43,527 nucleotides of DNA from the NCBI RefSeq assembly GCF_900188005.1, contig NZ_FZNR01000037.1, positions 1 to 43,527 of the forward strand, given 5' to 3'. The stretch comes from Actinoplanes regularis (GTDB taxonomy: Bacteria > Actinomycetota > Actinomycetes > Mycobacteriales > Micromonosporaceae). The position numbers and the translations under genes are program-made. Under the pieces are notes generated by a model. The model saw only the letters and a program-made list of their open reading frames with translations. It was not told where the DNA came from and ran no database searches. Below, piece by piece: positions 31,766 through 39,575 of this stretch. The stretch's first letter is position 1. Each line of letters begins with the position of its first letter.

Positions 31766-32572
31766 ATGACCGAGAGTGACGCCGCCCCCAAACTCGACAC
31801 CAGCGTGCCGCACTCGGCGCGGGTGTGGAACTACTGGCTGGGCGGCAAGGACAACTTCCCGGTGGACCGCGCGGTCGGTGACGACTTCGCGAACCTCTAC
31901 CCGGACATCACCGTGGTGGCACGGCACTCGCGGGCGTTCCTGAAGCGGGCTGTCACCTTCCTGGTGAAGGACGCCGGCATCCGGCAGTTCCTGGACATCG
32001 GCACCGGCATGCCGACCGCGGAGAACACGCACCAGGTGGCGCAGGCCGCGGCCGCCGACACGAAGATTGTCTACGTCGACAACGACCCCCTCGTCCTGGT
32101 GCACGCGCGGGCGCTGCTGACCAGCACTCCCGAGGGCAGGACCGACTACGTCGACGCCAACCTGCACGAGCCGGCGAAGATCATCGAGGCGGCCGGCGCG
32201 ACCCTCGACCTGAAGCAGCCGGTCGGCCTGATCCTGATGAACATCCTCGGCCACGTGCCCGACATCGATCAGGCGATCAGCATCGTCCGCGAGCTGCTGG
32301 CGGCGCTGCCGTCGGGCAGCTACCTCCTCACCGCCGACGGCACGAACGTGATCGACGGGCCGGCGTTCGAGGAGGCGATCGGGGTGTGGAACGCGAACGC
32401 GCCCCTCACCTATCACCTGCGGCGTCCCGACGAGATCGCCCGCTACCTCGACGGCCTGGAGGTCCTCGAGCCGGGCCTGGTCCCGTGCTCGAAGTGGCGC
32501 CCCGCGCCGGACGCCGCCGGCGAGGACCTGCGCGAGGTCGACGAGTTCGGCGCGGTCGCACGCAAGCCCTGA
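31766..32572 (+). CDS. SAM-dependent methyltransferase, DUF574/PF04672 family
   Basis: The 268-residue protein belongs to the actinomycete-expanded S-adenosylmethionine methyltransferase family PF04672. The hallmark PHSARVWNYWLGGKDNFPVD (residues 15-34) is intact; the SAM-binding strand FLDIGTGMPTAENTHQVAQ and the acidic loop IVYVDNDPLVLVHARALL are clear. ATG at 31766 has GGGAG about 10 nt upstream; the longer open frame from 31649 is not used. Cytosolic, substrate unknown; several dozen paralogues are usual in large actinomycete genomes. Single gene. Confidence 0.96.
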   Translation: MTESDAAPKLDTSVPHSARVWNYWLGGKDNFPVDRAVGDDFANLYPDITVVARHSRAFLKRAVTFLVKDAGIRQFLDIGTGMPTAENTHQVAQAAAADTKIVYVDNDPLVLVHARALLTSTPEGRTDYVDANLHEPAKIIEAAGATLDLKQPVGLILMNILGHVPDIDQAISIVRELLAALPSGSYLLTADGTNVIDGPAFEEAIGVWNANAPLTYHLRRPDEIARYLDGLEVLEPGLVPCSKWRPAPDAAGEDLREVDEFGAVARKP

Positions 32573-32772
32573 CGACGGCGTGGCGGGCGCCGGGACCATT
32601 CGAGGATCCGCGGCGCCCCCGGCATTTCGGTATTCAGCGGTCAACGCGGAGGGTGCAAATCCGTTCGAGTTCAGCGCGTCATTCGATCGGGCTCATTGCG
32701 GGCCCGTACGGTCCCGAAAAGGGTGTTGGCTGGTAACTTCGGAGCCATAATTCGGATATTCGGGAGGCGCGG

Positions 32773-33069
32773 ATGGGCTTCGTTCAAATCATCGAGTACG
32801 AGACCGAGCAGCCGGATGAGATGCAGGCTCTCGGAGATTCCAGAATTGCCCAGTTGGGTGATGCCCCGGAGGGATTCCGACTCACCGTCACCCAGGATCG
32901 GGAGAATCCGAAACGCTTCGTGACCATCGTCGAATTCGCGTCGTACGAGGTGGCTATGGCGAATAGTGAATCGCCCGAGGTCGACGAATTCGCCCGGCAG
33001 ATGGCGGCGCTCTGCTCGAACGGCCCCCGTTTTCACAACCTCGACGTGAAGCGGTCCGTGCCGGCGTGA
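32773..33069 (+). CDS. Small ABM-like dimeric-barrel protein, copy A
   Basis: The 98-residue protein has the beta-alpha-beta pattern of dimeric alpha/beta-barrel proteins related to antibiotic-biosynthesis monooxygenases (MGFVQIIEYETEQPDEM, RFVTIVEFASYEVAMANS, closing FHNLDVKRSV). GGGAGG lies just before the ATG. The gene and its leader are more A+T-rich than the neighbourhood. It converges on copy B, with two hairpins between. It may bind a quinone, polyketide or haem-like ligand in the cytosol; catalytic residues cannot be set. Confidence 0.78.
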   Translation: MGFVQIIEYETEQPDEMQALGDSRIAQLGDAPEGFRLTVTQDRENPKRFVTIVEFASYEVAMANSESPEVDEFARQMAALCSNGPRFHNLDVKRSVPA

Positions 33070-33074
33070 CTCGG

Positions 33075-33109
33075 CCGTCGGGGCCCGGCGATGAGCCTGG
33101 CCCCGACGG
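33075..33109 (+). terminator. Hairpin terminator after ABM-like gene A
   Basis: Perfect 11-bp arms CCGTCGGGGCC (33075-33085) and GGCCCCGACGG (33099-33109), 5 bp after the stop. Confidence 0.85.
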
Positions 33110-33120
33110 TGAGCGCGAGC

Positions 33121-33150
33121 GGAGCGCCGCCCCGGGGAGAACGGCGCTCC
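33121..33150 (-). terminator. Hairpin terminator after ABM-like gene B
   Basis: Perfect 9-bp arms GGAGCGCCG (33121-33129) and CGGCGCTCC (33142-33150), 15 bp after the minus-strand stop. It is separate from the plus-strand hairpin. Confidence 0.8.
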
Positions 33151-33165
33151 ACGATCAATGCGATT

Positions 33166-33468
33166 CTAGAATTCGCCGGGTGCGTCGATTTTTCGATAGC
33201 TGGAGATCTCCGGTGCGCTCTGGACACCGGCGGCCTGCATCACCTTCGGAATGTCCGGCTGGCTCTCGAAGAATTTCTGGAATGTCACCTCGTCGGGCCA
33301 CTCGTCGATCACGATGACCTCGCCTTCACCGGCAGCGAAACTATGCCGGATCGCGCCGGCAGCCTGCCCGGCACTGGAAATGCCTTCCATTAATTCCGCG
33401 TTGGCGTTGGCGAACTGTTCGAGGGCGGTCGGGTCGGCCTGGAAACGCATGACGATAATGACGGACAC
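33166..33468 (-). CDS. Small ABM-like dimeric-barrel protein, copy B
   Basis: The 100-residue protein matches the ABM/dimeric-barrel fold (SVIIVMRFQADPTALEQFA, then GEVIVIDEWPDEVTFQKFFE and DIPKVMQAAGV). GTG at 33468 follows GGAGGT, a clear ribosome site. It is not a close copy of A. An inverted repeat upstream (33529-33548) may regulate it. Cytosolic; possible roles are as for copy A. Confidence 0.85.
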   Translation of the reverse strand: MSVIIVMRFQADPTALEQFANANAELMEGISSAGQAAGAIRHSFAAGEGEVIVIDEWPDEVTFQKFFESQPDIPKVMQAAGVQSAPEISSYRKIDAPGEF

Positions 33469-33528
33469 GTGACCTCCAAAAGCTTTCCGTTAGCCCTATC
33501 CTATGCCTTTCCCGCCTTATTGGATGAA

Positions 33529-33548
33529 GTTCACTATCGTGGGTGAAC
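33529..33548. promoter_or_regulatory. Inverted repeat upstream of ABM-like gene B
   Basis: GTTCAC (33529-33534), 8 bp, GTGAAC (33543-33548): perfect 6-bp arms about 60 bp before the GTG at 33468, suitable for a dimeric regulator. TAGGAT on the minus strand (about 33508-33513) could be the -10. Confidence 0.45.
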
Positions 33549-33562
33549 AGGTCAAATTGATC

Positions 33563-33580
33563 GACCCGGCAGGCCGGGTC
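33563..33580 (-). terminator. Compact hairpin at the end of the Hsp70-like gene
   Basis: GACCCGGC / GCCGGGTC (33563-33570, 33573-33580) overlaps the stop codon region; the usable loop would need 4 or more bases, shortening the stem to about 6-7 bp. Confidence 0.5.
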
Positions 33581-35936
33581 AGGTCAGGCGGACCAGGGAG
33601 GGCAGGGCCGCCGGAGCGGCACCCGCCGGGTCGAGCGCCGCGTGCAGGCAGAGCAGGCCGGACGGGACCCGGACCACCGGCTCCGCCCAGCCCGTGGTGG
33701 TGGCCAGCTCCGTCACCCCGGTCGCGGTGACGTGCAGGAGCTGGGTCGAACCGGGCTTACGGAAGCAGGCCACGAGCAGACCGTCGCCGTCGATCGCGAC
33801 GCGCGGGCGCTCCTGCGGATAGGTCGAGGTCAGATGGCCACGCAGGACGGTCTGCGGCTCGGCGAGGAGGGTGTGCAGGGCCCCGTCGCGGTAGACGCCG
33901 ATCCAGAGACCGCGCGACGGAAGCACCTGCTCCATGCCGATGGCGTAGGCCTGCGCGCCGGCGACGAACCAGCGCAGCGCGCCGGTGCCGGGCCGGGCGG
34001 CCAGCAGACGACCGGTGTCGGGGGTGTCCCCGGCCAGCAGACCCGCGCTGGTCGACATGAGCCAGTTCCCCCGCCACAACTGGACCTGGTGCAGCCAGTC
34101 GCCGTCGCGTCGCAGGGTCCGGGTGATCCCGCCGCCGGCGTCGATGGTGAGCACTTCCTGCCAGGTCTTCAGGCCGGCGTGGCGGCCGCCCAGCAGGCCG
34201 CCCGGCCGGTTGCGGGAGGCACCGAGCGGCGCCTTGCTGGTGAACCTGCCGACGATCGCCAGGCAGCTGGGCTCATCGCCGGTCGGCGCCGGCGGCGACC
34301 CGGAGGGGCTGTCCTGGTCGATCAGCCGGCGCTGCCTGTTGTCCTCGTTGAGCAGCCACCGGGCGGAACGCTCCAGCCGGTAGCGGGCCTCGATGTCGGT
34401 CACCAGCCCGCGGCTCAGGTCGACGGTGAGGTAGCTGGCGGCGCCGAACTCGCCCCAGGGCAGGCCCACCCGGTTGTCCGCCGGGGTCGCCGCCGCGTTC
34501 AGGAAAACCCAGCCGGCCGTACCCGCGGCCACCACCGTGGGGCGTTGCCGGGACGGGAGCGGCCGGGTCGCCCGGATCACCAGGTCCGGACTGAACGTGT
34601 GCACCTGCGTGCCGGTCGTGTGGTCGGCGACGAGCAGCCCGGCGTCGGTGGCCGTCCAGCTGAGGATCTCGCCGATGTCGATCGACCGGTCGGGGCGCAG
34701 CTCGGCCGGGTCGACGCGGTGCAGTCGGTGCCCGTCGGGACGGCACCAAACGTACAGACCCGAGGCGGTGGCCCGGGTCTCGACGACGTTGTCCAGGATC
34801 GTCTCGGGTGTCGCCGGGGCCGTGGGTACGGCGGTGGGCGCGGCGACGGCCGCGGGGCCGCTGTCGCGGGCGGCCAGCCGGGCCGCGCCCAGAGCGACGA
34901 CGATCTTCGGGTCGTCGAAGGTGTGCACCTGTCCGGGGTAGTGCTCCCGCAGCGCCTGCTGGACCAGCGGCATCCGGCTGGCGCCGCCGGTCAGATAGAC
35001 GCCGGCGACCTGACCGGCCTCGTCGCCGGCCGCCTGGATCGTGCCGCGCAGGATCTCCACGGTACGGGCGATGTCGGTGCCGACCATCTCCTCCAGCTCG
35101 GCACGACTGACCCGGACGTCGGTGTCGGCGTCGCCGATGTAGTGGCTGGTCTCCTCCAGCTCGGAGAGCATCTCCTTGGCCAGCCGCGCCTCGGCCAGCA
35201 GGTTCTCCGCGGCGGTGAGCCAGCGCCGCTCGTGGCTGCCGCTCACCTGGGCCCACCACTCCGGCGCCGTCTCGGCGAGCTGACGGCCGAAGTGCGCGTA
35301 GACCCGGCTGTCGAACGCCTCGCCGCCGATGTCGTCGTCGCCACCGGGCTTGCCGAGGACCTCGTAACCCTGCCGGTCGGAGCGCAGCACGGCCGCGTCG
35401 AAGGTGCCGCCACCGAGGTCGTAGACGGCGACCAGCCGGCCGGCGCCCGCCGGGCCCGGCCGGGTGCCGTAGTGCACGGCCGCCGCCACCGGCTCCTCGA
35501 CCAGGCGCAACTCGGCGTCCGGCACGACCGTGCGGGCGGCGGCGCGCAGCACCGAGCGCCGCTCGTCGTCCCAGGCGACCGGGTGGGTGAGCACCACCGA
35601 GGCCGGGTGCACGTCGTCGAACCGGGCGCGCCCCTCGGTGACGAACAGCTCCAGCAGCGCGGCCATGGCGTCCTGGGCGGTCACCGGGTGGCCGCCGAGC
35701 AGCATCGGGCCGCGTCCTACGTACCGCTTGGGGTTGCGTTCGGCCCGGTCCGGGGCCCGGGCGACCAGGCGGTGGGCGAGACTGCCGGCGACCAGCCGGC
35801 CCGTGTCGTCCAGGACCACAGTGGACGGGACCCGTCGCTCCCGGCCGATCTCGAGGACCTCCGCGCGATCACCGGACACCACCGCGGCCGCCGAGAAACT
35901 GGTTCCCAGATCGACGCCGAGCCCCCACCACGACAC
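33579..35936 (-). CDS. Hsp70-like ATPase with a non-canonical (propeller-like) C-terminal region
   Basis: The 785-residue product starts GTG at 35936, 5 nt after GGAGG. Residues 1-357 are a complete actin/Hsp70 nucleotide domain: phosphate-1 GVDLGTSFSAA (7-17), EEPVAAAVHYG (148-157), phosphate-2 YDLGGGTFDAAVL (172-184) and adenosine motif YLTGGASRMPLVQQAL (314-329). After a Pro/Ala linker (about 358-380) comes a 400-residue region rich in short beta-strand repeats with W/G turns (GLYVWCRPDGHRLHRVD, AGWVFLNAAAT, GNWLMSTSAGLLAGD, GLWIGVYRDGALHTLL), which I read as a beta-propeller. The usual peptide-binding domain and lid are absent. It is transcribed away from the GrpE-like/dynamin operon. ATP-driven, cytosolic, client unknown. 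Confidence 0.92.
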   Translation of the reverse strand: MSWWGLGVDLGTSFSAAAVVSGDRAEVLEIGRERRVPSTVVLDDTGRLVAGSLAHRLVARAPDRAERNPKRYVGRGPMLLGGHPVTAQDAMAALLELFVTEGRARFDDVHPASVVLTHPVAWDDERRSVLRAAARTVVPDAELRLVEEPVAAAVHYGTRPGPAGAGRLVAVYDLGGGTFDAAVLRSDRQGYEVLGKPGGDDDIGGEAFDSRVYAHFGRQLAETAPEWWAQVSGSHERRWLTAAENLLAEARLAKEMLSELEETSHYIGDADTDVRVSRAELEEMVGTDIARTVEILRGTIQAAGDEAGQVAGVYLTGGASRMPLVQQALREHYPGQVHTFDDPKIVVALGAARLAARDSGPAAVAAPTAVPTAPATPETILDNVVETRATASGLYVWCRPDGHRLHRVDPAELRPDRSIDIGEILSWTATDAGLLVADHTTGTQVHTFSPDLVIRATRPLPSRQRPTVVAAGTAGWVFLNAAATPADNRVGLPWGEFGAASYLTVDLSRGLVTDIEARYRLERSARWLLNEDNRQRRLIDQDSPSGSPPAPTGDEPSCLAIVGRFTSKAPLGASRNRPGGLLGGRHAGLKTWQEVLTIDAGGGITRTLRRDGDWLHQVQLWRGNWLMSTSAGLLAGDTPDTGRLLAARPGTGALRWFVAGAQAYAIGMEQVLPSRGLWIGVYRDGALHTLLAEPQTVLRGHLTSTYPQERPRVAIDGDGLLVACFRKPGSTQLLHVTATGVTELATTTGWAEPVVRVPSGLLCLHAALDPAGAAPAALPSLVRLT

Positions 35937-36106
35937 CTTCGCCTCCCCCGCTGCCTTCCGCGCCGATGGCGGCATCATGTCAGCTCGGCGGAGACCCATA
36001 GAAATCATTCACCCGTTCCGGGGAGACGCATTTCGGGGATCAATTCACGGCCTTAGGATGTCCCGAAACGATACTTGGCTCCTGCATATCTGCCGCGGAG
36101 AGGTTA
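35937..36106. promoter_or_regulatory. Divergent promoter region of the Hsp70/dynamin locus
   Basis: 170 bp between the GTG of the Hsp70-like gene and the ATG at 36107. It holds an inverted repeat TTTCGGG (36031-36037) / CCCGAAA (36062-36068). TAGGAT at 36054-36059 and GATACT at 36070-36075 are -10 candidates for the plus operon. No CIRCE (HrcA) or HAIR (HspR) element is present, so it is probably not part of the general heat-shock regulon. Confidence 0.5.
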
Positions 36107-36397
36107 ATGGATCGATCGACCGAGCCCGGAGAGGAGCAGGCGAGTCCGGTGCTGCCTTTCGGGGCCTCCGCCACCACCGCCTCCGGCTGGAGCGCCTCCG
36201 CAGGCCCGGGCGCGCCCCAGCCGGGGCGGCGGATGCGCCCGCGACGGCAGACCGTGACCCTGATCTTCGTGATGGCGTTGCTGGCCGCATTCGGGTTGAC
36301 CATGACGGTGTTGTATGTCAGCGCCTCGGACGACCTCGAATATCAAATCGAGCGGACAGATTACTACCAGGAGCAATATTGGAATTGTGACGACTGA
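36107..36397 (+). CDS. Small single-pass membrane protein, first gene of the dynamin operon
   Basis: The 96-residue protein has a soluble, Pro/Ser-rich N-terminus, a basic stop-transfer (RRMRPRRQT), one TM helix (TLIFVMALLAAFGLTMTVLY, about 50-69) and a short Asp/Tyr-rich outer tail (DDLEYQIERTDYYQEQYWN). The positive-inside rule puts the N-terminus in the cytosol. Start: ATG at 36107 after GGAGAGG. A 25-bp gap separates it from the next gene. No family recognised; a role as membrane partner for the GTPases or the Hsp70-like protein is guesswork. Confidence 0.8.
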   Translation: MDRSTEPGEEQASPVLPFGASATTASGWSASAGPGAPQPGRRMRPRRQTVTLIFVMALLAAFGLTMTVLYVSASDDLEYQIERTDYYQEQYWNCDD

Positions 36398-36421
36398 AGA
36401 TCGACGACAATTGGCGGAGAA

Positions 36422-37009
36422 ATGATGGAGACGACACACATCGAATGGTTTGACTCCGACGGGGACGGCTACCACGAGACCACCCTGCTGGACGCCGACA
36501 CCGACGGATACACCGATCTCCAACTGACCGACCTCGACCACGACGGCACGGCCGACACCGTGCTCGGGGACGTCGACGCCGACGGGACGGCGGATTTCGC
36601 GTACGGCACCCTCGTCGCGGACCAGCCGGCGCAGCCACCCTTCCCGGCCGCCGCCACCGGGCCCTTCCCGGTCCCGGGCGTCAGCTCCGACACCCAGGCC
36701 CTGATGGACAGCCTGAACTCGCAGATGTCGGACGCCTCCACCATCTACCACTCGGCGATCGACCCGGGCTCGGTCTCGGCCGGCGATGTCGCCGCGGCCA
36801 CCGAACGCATCGACAACGCGTCCCGGATGACGGGCGCGCTCGAAGGCTACGTCGCCGCTCAGGAGATCACGAACGACGTACGCGCCGACGAGATCGACCG
36901 GAGCGCGATGGAGAGCGCCCAGGAGACCGCCACCACCACCTGGATCGAATCCGAGCGGGCCGCGAACGCCGCGGACTGGGCGGTCTGGGAGAGCGAGAAG
37001 GCTCTGTGA
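36422..37009 (+). CDS. Protein with four DxDxDG calcium-type loops and a helical C-terminus
   Basis: The 195-residue product has four loops in residues 9-63: DSDGDGYHE, DADTDGYTD, DLDHDGTAD and DVDADGTAD. This is the calcium-loop pattern seen in thrombospondin type-3 and dockerin repeats. A Pro-rich link (about 70-88) leads to a helical tail (MDSLNSQMSDASTIYHSAID, then VAAATERIDNASRMTGAL). There is no signal peptide, so it is presumably cytosolic or exported without one. Two ATGs (36422, 36425) are possible; the second has the better distance to GGAG. It overlaps the next start by 4 bp. Similar loops occur in actinobacterial proteins next to IniB-like genes, from memory. Confidence 0.82.
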   Translation: MMETTHIEWFDSDGDGYHETTLLDADTDGYTDLQLTDLDHDGTADTVLGDVDADGTADFAYGTLVADQPAQPPFPAAATGPFPVPGVSSDTQALMDSLNSQMSDASTIYHSAIDPGSVSAGDVAAATERIDNASRMTGALEGYVAAQEITNDVRADEIDRSAMESAQETATTTWIESERAANAADWAVWESEKAL

Positions 37010-37827
37010 GATTGCACGGGCCGGGCCCGAAAGGCCCGGCCACGCGCCTCGGCGCGCTCCTGGTGGGCATCCTGCTGCTGGGCCTGACGTTTCCCCGGAC
37101 GGCGTCCGCCGAATCGCCGCCGGCCCCGCTGACCACGCTGACCACGCTGAAGCCGAAGTCGGCCGCGCCCAGGCCGAAGCCGGCCGCGACCACGCGAAAG
37201 CCGAGGCCGAAACCGGCTGTGACCTCGTCCCGGGCACCGTCCCCGGTCCTCTCCCCTCCCCCGGCGCCGGCCACCGGCTCGGGCCGGAGCCGGCTGGCCG
37301 GCGCCCTCCTGGCCGGAGTGCCGCTGACGGCCGCCGTTGCCGCCGGCGCGCTGCTCTGGCGGCGCCGCCGCGGCGCCCAGGCCCCGTTCCCCGGCCACGA
37401 CACCGGCTGGTCCACGGTCTCCTCGGGACCGCCCACGCCCCCGGCCCCGCCCACCGCCGACCTCGTCGCCGCGCTGTCGGCGGTGGCCGACAGCGGCCGC
37501 AGCGCCGCCCTCACCGAGCAGATCCGGCGGCTGCTCGCCGGAGCACCGGATCGGGCCACCCTGGTCCAGGCCGCCATCCGGCACCACGACCAGTTGGCCG
37601 GGCCGGACCCGGGCCTCGCCGGCCGGCTGCTGGCCGGTCTGCACGCGACCGGTGTCCAGCCGATCGTGCCGGACGACGAGCCCTTCGATCCGCGGTGGCA
37701 CGAGGCCGTCGACACGGTCGCCACCACCGACCCCGGACTGCGCGACCGGGTGGCCGAGACGGTGCGCTGCGGCTACCGCGACGGGGCCGTCGTCCTGCGG
37801 ATCCCGCGCGTGGTGATCTACCGGTGA
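37006..37827 (+). CDS. Membrane-anchored GrpE-like protein
   Basis: The 273-residue protein starts GTG at 37006. A signal peptide (1-35, cleavage near ASA/ES) is followed by a Pro/Lys/Ala-rich outer stretch (37-95), a TM helix (about 97-118) and a basic RRRR stop. The cytosolic part ends with a clear GrpE-like signature: GVQPIVPDDEPFDPRWHEAV (216-235), TDPGLRDRVAETVRCGYR and VVLRIPRVVIYR, closely parallel to GrpE's beta-domain end. GrpE exchanges nucleotide on Hsp70. Here the helical dimer stalk of standard GrpE is short or absent. It is coupled (GTGA) to both neighbours. I infer that it holds the Hsp70-like ATPase at the membrane. Confidence 0.82.
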   Translation: MRLHGPGPKGPATRLGALLVGILLLGLTFPRTASAESPPAPLTTLTTLKPKSAAPRPKPAATTRKPRPKPAVTSSRAPSPVLSPPPAPATGSGRSRLAGALLAGVPLTAAVAAGALLWRRRRGAQAPFPGHDTGWSTVSSGPPTPPAPPTADLVAALSAVADSGRSAALTEQIRRLLAGAPDRATLVQAAIRHHDQLAGPDPGLAGRLLAGLHATGVQPIVPDDEPFDPRWHEAVDTVATTDPGLRDRVAETVRCGYRDGAVVLRIPRVVIYR

Positions 37828-39575
37828 CGGCCACCTCCGAGCTGGCCGCCCTCTGCGCCACGACCAGCGCCCGGCTCACCGAACCGAGCCTGGCCGACCG
37901 GGTCCGCGCCGTCGCCCGGCAGCTCGACGCGCCCCTCGAGATCGCCGTCGCCGGCGCGGTGAGCAGCGGCAAGTCCACGATGGTGAACGCGCTGCTGGGG
38001 ATCCGGATCGCGGCTGTCGACGCGGGCGAGTGCACCCGGATCGTCACCCGGTACGGCTACAGCGCCGACCACGGCAGCGTCGAGGTGCAGCCCCGCCGGG
38101 GCCGGGTTCGCGCGCTGCGCCTGGACGGCGACGGCCGGCTGCCACGGGAGCTGGGCCTGCCGGCCGAGGAGATCCGCGCGGTCCGGGTCGGACTCGACCT
38201 GCCACTGCTGCGGAACCTGACGATCGTCGACACGCCGGGCATCGACACCGTCGCCGTGGACAACGAGGCCGCCGCCCGGCGGATGGTGTTCGGCACCGAC
38301 GGTGCGGGCCGGGCCCAGGCGCTCGTCTACGTGCTGCGGCAACTGCGGCGCTTCGACTCCGACACGCTCGCCGAGTTCCGGGCGCTCTCCGCCACCTGCG
38401 GCCTGAGCGGGGCGAACACCCTGGTGGTGCTGAGCCAGATCGACCGGCGCGGTGACGCCGGGGATCCCTGGCCGGTGGCGCGGCGGCTCGCGGCGAACGC
38501 CCAGGACCGGATCAGGCTCAGCGCGTACGACGTGGTGCCGGTGGTCGGCCTGATCGCCGAGACCGCGCTGACCCGCGCCCTGTCCGGGGCCGACCTGGCC
38601 GCGCTGGGCGAACTGGCCCGTCTCGACCCGCTCGACCTCGACGACGCGCTGCTCGACCTCACCACCTTCCGCGACACCGCCGACCTGCCGGTCACCGTCG
38701 AGACCCGCCGCCGGCTCGTCGACCGGCTGCACCGGTACGGGCTGCTCGTCGCCGTGCGACTGCTGCGCGCCCGGCCCACGGCCGGTCTCGACGACCTCTA
38801 CCGGGAGCTGCTCGCCCACTCGGGCTTCGGCGCGATGACCGGGGACGCCGGCATCGGGCACTTCCTGCACCACGCCGAGCACCTCAAGTGCTTCGCCGCC
38901 CTCGCCGACCTGCGCCGGATCAGCCGCCTGCCGTGCACCGCGGCGGACCGTCCCGCGCTGGACACGCTCGCCACGGCCGTCGACGCCCACCACCCCGGCA
39001 GCCCTCTGCACCAGCTACGGATCTTCGCCGCGGTCGACGCCGCCGCCCGGGGCGCCCTGCCGCTCGACGACGACCTGACCACGGCCCTGCTGCGACTCGC
39101 CCGGCACGACGATCCGGCGCGCCGGCTCGGTCTCGACCCCGGCACGGCACCGGCCGGGATCGCCGCGGCGGCCCGGGCTGCGGCCGCGTGCTGGCGGACC
39201 CGGATGAGCCTGGCCGGGCCGGTCGGTGGCACCGCCCACCGGGCGGTCCAGGACGTCCTGGCGCTCCTCGAGGAGCTGGCGCGGGAAGCCCCGTCGCCCG
39301 TGGCGGTGGATCCCGCGACGGTCGAGCCGGTTCTGGACTCCCCGGCGCTGCCCGCCGAGCATCGCAAGGCCCTGGCCGACCTGCTCGCCGGCGCCACCGC
39401 CGCGGCCCAGGTCGGCGCCGCCGCGAACGCGCCCGCCGCCGAGGTGACCCGCCGGGCCGGGGCCCTGGCCGCGAGGTTCCGCGCCCTCCTGCACGGCCGC
39501 CCGTTGCCGACCGCCGAGCGGCGGGCCGTCACCGTGGCCCGCGACGCCTACGAAACGATCGGGACCGCACCATGA
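37824..39575 (+). CDS. Dynamin-family GTPase 1 (IniC-like)
   Basis: The 583-residue protein begins GTG at 37824, overlapping the GrpE-like stop. The N-terminal GTPase domain holds G1 GAVSSGKST (44-52), G2 threonine in GECTR, G3 IVDTPGID (134-141) and G4 LSQID (203-207); G4 is SQID in place of the usual TKxD. Residues 240-583 are helical stalk sequence with no TM segment. It lacks the membrane paddle that its neighbour has, so the two probably act as a pair, as IniA and IniC of mycobacteria are thought to. GTP-driven, cytosolic face of the membrane. Stop and next start overlap (ATGA). Confidence 0.9.
   Translation: MTATSELAALCATTSARLTEPSLADRVRAVARQLDAPLEIAVAGAVSSGKSTMVNALLGIRIAAVDAGECTRIVTRYGYSADHGSVEVQPRRGRVRALRLDGDGRLPRELGLPAEEIRAVRVGLDLPLLRNLTIVDTPGIDTVAVDNEAAARRMVFGTDGAGRAQALVYVLRQLRRFDSDTLAEFRALSATCGLSGANTLVVLSQIDRRGDAGDPWPVARRLAANAQDRIRLSAYDVVPVVGLIAETALTRALSGADLAALGELARLDPLDLDDALLDLTTFRDTADLPVTVETRRRLVDRLHRYGLLVAVRLLRARPTAGLDDLYRELLAHSGFGAMTGDAGIGHFLHHAEHLKCFAALADLRRISRLPCTAADRPALDTLATAVDAHHPGSPLHQLRIFAAVDAAARGALPLDDDLTTALLRLARHDDPARRLGLDPGTAPAGIAAAARAAAACWRTRMSLAGPVGGTAHRAVQDVLALLEELAREAPSPVAVDPATVEPVLDSPALPAEHRKALADLLAGATAAAQVGAAANAPAAEVTRRAGALAARFRALLHGRPLPTAERRAVTVARDAYETIGTAP

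Noticed and set aside
35937..36106. CIRCE or HAIR heat-shock operator
   Set aside because: Neither the TTAGCACTC nor the CTTGAGT inverted pattern is present.
36422..36640. Dockerin domain
   Set aside because: The DxDxDG loops are right in spacing for calcium binding, but there is no signal peptide, no F-helix and no cellulosome gene nearby; the cellulase 5 kb away carries no dockerin.
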